From: Planctomycetota bacterium
GTDB taxonomy: Bacteria > Planctomycetota > UBA1135
Reading direction: 5' to 3'
Assembly: GCA_014382465.1 (NCBI GenBank)
Contig: JACNJP010000333.1
Location: 1-8,499, forward strand
Length of the DNA stretch: 8,499 bases
Positions 7,001 through 8,499 of the stretch are shown in pieces. The stretch's first letter is position 1; each line of letters begins with the position of its first letter. The translations under genes were made by a program, and so were the position numbers. A model generated the notes under the pieces. The model searched no databases. It had not been told where the DNA came from and was given only the letters and a program-made list of their open reading frames with translations.

Positions 7001-7625
7001 TCTTCCAGGTGTCGTGCTTGGCGTCCTGCTCGGCGATCCACTCGGGGTCGACCCCGGCGGTCGGGTCGGTGCCGGCGTAGAGGTCCTCGACCGCCACGTC
7101 GGCGCTGCCGTTGCGCTGGATGTCGAGGATCGCGTCGCGCGCCGCCTGGCTCAGGCGGTCGATCTGGAGCACCTCCTGGTAGAGCTCGATGGCCGAGTGC
7201 TCGCGGCCCTTCTTGCGGTGCTCCTTGGCCAGCGCCAGGAGCTCGCGGACGTGCGAGTCGCCCATCTGGCGGAACACCTCGGAGCTCTCGTCGAGCAGGG
7301 CCAGGCGCTCCTGGACCGCCTTGCGCTGCGACTTGGCCACCGGCCGGTCCGGGGCGGCGTCGACCACCGCCAGCCAGCGGTGGAAGTTGTAGACCGCGGC
7401 GTCCCGGTCGCCGCTCTGCTCGGCCAGCTCGGCCAGCAGCATCAGCGCCCCGAGGTGCTGGTCGTCCCGCTCCAGCGCCCGCTCGATGTCGCTGCGGGCC
7501 TCGGCCAGCTCGCCGAGCTCGCGGTGGCGGGCGGCGCTCGCCAGGTACTTCTCGATGAAGGGGTTGTCACCGCCGCCCGGGGAGGCCAGCAGGAGGGTCA
7601 GCAGCAGGGCGGCGATGCGGTACAC
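4023..7625 (-). CDS. Giant exported TPR / metalloprotease (DUF1570-like) / LamG-like / TlpA-like protein
   Basis: A 1200-residue protein starting at GTG 7625-7623, only 2 bp after the rlmN stop. No clear ribosome binding site is seen, so coupled translation is likely. Domains in order: signal peptide (residues 1 to about 17, core IAALLLTLLLA); TPR-like helices (25-170); a gluzincin-type peptidase region (about 200-490) with HEAAH at 313-317 and downstream GWLNEAYASFFEG in which E334 is the probable third zinc ligand, as in DUF1570/peptidase MA-like proteins; a second TPR block (500-640); a concanavalin/LamG or DUF1080-like beta-sandwich (655-826, with GLCFGRKDGTNFNAVV and GWERLRIDVVDANLDVYLNG); a thioredoxin/TlpA-like domain (871-985, with LRGRPAALIFWAPYQDE, the cis-proline loop YGLPRILVLDVDG at P968); and a helical C-terminal tail to 1200. 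The thioredoxin-like domain has no cysteine where CxxC should be (WAPYQDEV, 891-898), so it cannot be an ordinary redox domain. Probably periplasmic or cell-surface and proteolytic; its substrate is unknown. Confidence 0.87.
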   Translation of the reverse strand: MYRIAALLLTLLLASPGGGDNPFIEKYLASAARHRELGELAEARSDIERALERDDQHLGALMLLAELAEQSGDRDAAVYNFHRWLAVVDAAPDRPVAKSQRKAVQERLALLDESSEVFRQMGDSHVRELLALAKEHRKKGREHSAIELYQEVLQIDRLSQAARDAILDIQRNGSADVAVEDLYAGTDPTAGVDPEWIAEQDAKHDTWKTAWEKDGENYRYKTDAGYLVLQTSSIAMEQMNRAYRKFFQYKEDGGPTPKIGVLIYRTRKEYLEENNLPENDWTGGFFNGSTVQTYLGGSSGKETIRQMYGTLFHEAAHQFVSLTGKGGVPGWLNEAYASFFEGTTILSNGTVKWNQVPNHRLFPLAARMDVGWMGSGGDAKPDAQGNWTSPETAPTFRIVVQGDYRWGPPWYAPTWGVVYFLYNFRDEETGLPVFREALHEYYLSGAAGRGDPIEHFESIVLSKKSAPLSPVRDIDALNALWKDWILNLREVQRGKVSAGKNNLEYGDLALGRGDLRLAIEFYQEAFTHMPEDPEVVWKLAGALEENDELDRALALYLQFARELELRGVTGDERIPVAAEKIRKLDPLFRRHQKLKQELLTEGLALARSYRDRGLPTMALEIARRMSANYSLTEALDFYVEVARETGISLARWKVAYNEFDLEGWSGGDAYRAYGKMIEASVEADPNMATAEGSFQTQELSCDVTFDADFSLEAEMQFGRDATLMGLCFGRKDGTNFNAVVMHPTGYLDISSQAGGLWTVRDHRTVLLGKGWERLRIDVVDANLDVYLNGQYVRSMRMPSRDSVRGGFGLICGTGGANFQNIRLLARDPHDPAARIERELAMERIANAEVQRAPGSFSGIEPPPLELGEVLQGDFPARLEQLRGRPAALIFWAPYQDEVIPTTEYYAHLAEEYGELGLRFVALVSSQHTPAEVKAYLESHPMPGVAVAMDVASKSYNAYNLRAEGYGLPRILVLDVDGTVVWEGDPGFRIGIGWDPLAGETFLDGPLKDLVERRHLRELARLAGAVEASRDLAQRGQIRQALEAIRPLVALDADFEPEVAEAKALQARIEAAGIELPVAAAAALEAGYPIRAEVLLRTCAAEFLGTATGDLAGERLRKLDKDKEVRAARRAWTYFQKAADDAEAGRDQARVLSNLDKAKAASDCPEVEEAYQALVAALGSHGGQAVPAAWQGLQPTASVEL

Positions 7626-7627
7626 GG

Positions 7628-8499
7628 TCAGCAGGTCAGGGTGCGGCGGCGGAGCTGGCCGCAGGCGGCGTCGGCGGAGGCGCCCAGGCTGCGGCGGAGG
7701 GTCACGGAGTGGCCGGCCTGCTCCAGCACCGCGGCGAAGGCGCGCTGCACAAGGAGGGCCGGTCTGCGATACGCGAGGCCCGGGACCTGGTTATACGGAA
7801 TCAGGTTCAAATGGCATCGGCAGCCCTGGAGCAGCTCCGAGAGGGCGCGGGCCTGGGCCGGGCCGTCGTTGACCCCCTCGAGCAGCACGTACTCGAGGGT
7901 GTACTCGCGGCCGCGCGAGGCGAACAGCCGCTCGGCCTCGGAGAGGGTCTCGTCGATGGTCCGCTTGCCCACGCCGGGCACCAGCTCGGCGCGCAGGGCG
8001 TCGTCGGGGGCGTGCAGGGAGATCGCCAGGCTTACCTTGCGGCCCCACTCGCAGATCCGGTCGAGCACGCCGCGCGGGGCCACCGTCGACAGCGTGACGC
8101 GCCGCGGCGACATGCCGCCGCCCTCCGGGTCCATCAGGGCCTCGAGGGCCGCCAGGGTCGGCTCGAGGTTGAAGCCGGCGTCCCCCATGCCCATCACCAC
8201 CAGGCGCTGGAACTCGCCGCGCTGGCTGCGGATCTGCAGGGCTTGCTCCAGGATCTCGCCCGTGCCCAGGTTGCGCTCGAGGCCGTCGGCGCCGCTGGCG
8301 CAGAAGCTGCAGCGCACCGGGCAGCCGACCTGGGTGCTGAGGCAGGCGGTCTGCCCCTGGGTGCCGGGCATGATCACGGCCTCGGCGGCGGCGCCGTCGG
8401 GGTAGCGCAGGAGCAGCTTGGCGGCGCCGTCCTCGGACTCAGACACCGCCTCGACCGCGGCCCGGCACAGGGGCTCCCGCTGGGCCAGCGACTGCCGCA
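7628..8499 (-). CDS. rlmN: RlmN-type radical SAM adenine-C2 methyltransferase, 5' end outside window
   Basis: The frame is open to the right edge; a GTG at 8446-8444 is internal, since in-frame residues continue before it and homologues carry roughly 60-100 more N-terminal residues. 289 complete residues are visible. RlmN methylates C2 of A2503 in 23S rRNA and of A37 in some tRNAs. Numbering from that GTG: SEDGAAKLLLRYPDG (4-18); E22, at the E. coli E105 position; C35 (E. coli C118); the 4Fe-4S motif CPVRCSFC with C42, C46 and C49; RRVTLSTVAP (115-124); LAISLHAPDD (140-149); EYVLLEGVNDG (185-195); LNLIPYN (213-219); and ADAACGQL with the methyl-carrier C262 (E. coli C355). All catalytic cysteines are intact. 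The SAM-contact motif, GMGEPLLN in E. coli, reads GMGDAGFN (86-93), an unusual replacement of both E and P. Cfr is an alternative member of the family, but the ACGQL context and housekeeping setting favour RlmN. The next gene starts 2 bp after its TGA. Confidence 0.9.
   Translation of the reverse strand, partial: RQSLAQREPLCRAAVEAVSESEDGAAKLLLRYPDGAAAEAVIMPGTQGQTACLSTQVGCPVRCSFCASGADGLERNLGTGEILEQALQIRSQRGEFQRLVVMGMGDAGFNLEPTLAALEALMDPEGGGMSPRRVTLSTVAPRGVLDRICEWGRKVSLAISLHAPDDALRAELVPGVGKRTIDETLSEAERLFASRGREYTLEYVLLEGVNDGPAQARALSELLQGCRCHLNLIPYNQVPGLAYRRPALLVQRAFAAVLEQAGHSVTLRRSLGASADAACGQLRRRTLTC

Noticed and set aside
3937..7041. A 1034-codon minus frame overlapping the giant protein gene, running into the palindrome.
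   Set aside because: It is the +1/-1 shadow of the real frame, with an R/P/G/A-rich composition, and it reads through the palindrome.
6042..8405. A 787-codon open frame on + lying antisense to the giant protein gene and rlmN.
   Set aside because: It spans two well-supported minus-strand genes, is rich in V/A/G/R/L/D with no recognisable motif, and is the open antisense frame expected when a GC-rich gene has G or C in third positions.

Overview
The window is about 8.5 kb of very GC-rich, almost wall-to-wall coding bacterial DNA. Nothing in it is a strict taxonomic marker. The secreted 1200-residue protein (TPR repeats, a DUF1570-like metalloprotease, a concanavalin-like domain and a TlpA-like domain) and a secreted PD40 propeller protein resemble the large exported multidomain proteins common in Planctomycetota. 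That phylum is the best guess, but other high-GC, lineage-poor groups cannot be excluded.

Layout, left to right. (1) The 3' end of an OsmC/Ohr-family gene on + runs in from the left edge and ends at 365. (2) A 63-bp palindrome (346-408) fills the convergent junction. (3) A minus-strand cluster, read right to left, holds rnpA (RNase P protein), yidD (membrane insertion factor) and a secreted PD40 beta-propeller protein. The junctions are TTGA and GTGA stop/start overlaps, so the three are probably translated as a coupled unit. The usual neighbours rpmH and yidC are not here. (4) Divergent from rnpA, and sharing a CATG start tetranucleotide with it, an unrecognised 167-residue protein is followed after 8 bp by lat (L-lysine 6-transaminase), both on +. 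(5) A second, longer palindrome (3921-4022) exactly fills the convergent gap after lat. (6) A minus-strand pair reads in from the right edge: an rlmN-type 23S rRNA/tRNA A2 methyltransferase (5' end outside the window), then 2 bp later the 1200-residue exported multidomain protein.

How the genes fit together: rnpA, yidD and rlmN are housekeeping functions of RNA processing, RNA modification and membrane biogenesis. The PD40 protein and the giant protease/TPR protein are lineage-specific exported proteins that sit downstream of, and appear translationally coupled to, these housekeeping genes. lat with its unknown upstream partner is a small metabolic operon for lysine epsilon-deamination. No RNA gene, CRISPR array, complete transposon or integrase is seen. 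The only mobile-looking sequences are the two palindromes. Both end in GGKGTCAGRC and look like non-autonomous REP-type elements placed at convergent gene ends.

The observations most worth following are the domain combination of the 1200-residue protein with its cysteine-less thioredoxin-like domain, the paired palindromes that supply or abut stop codons, and the coupling of a secreted propeller protein to rnpA-yidD.
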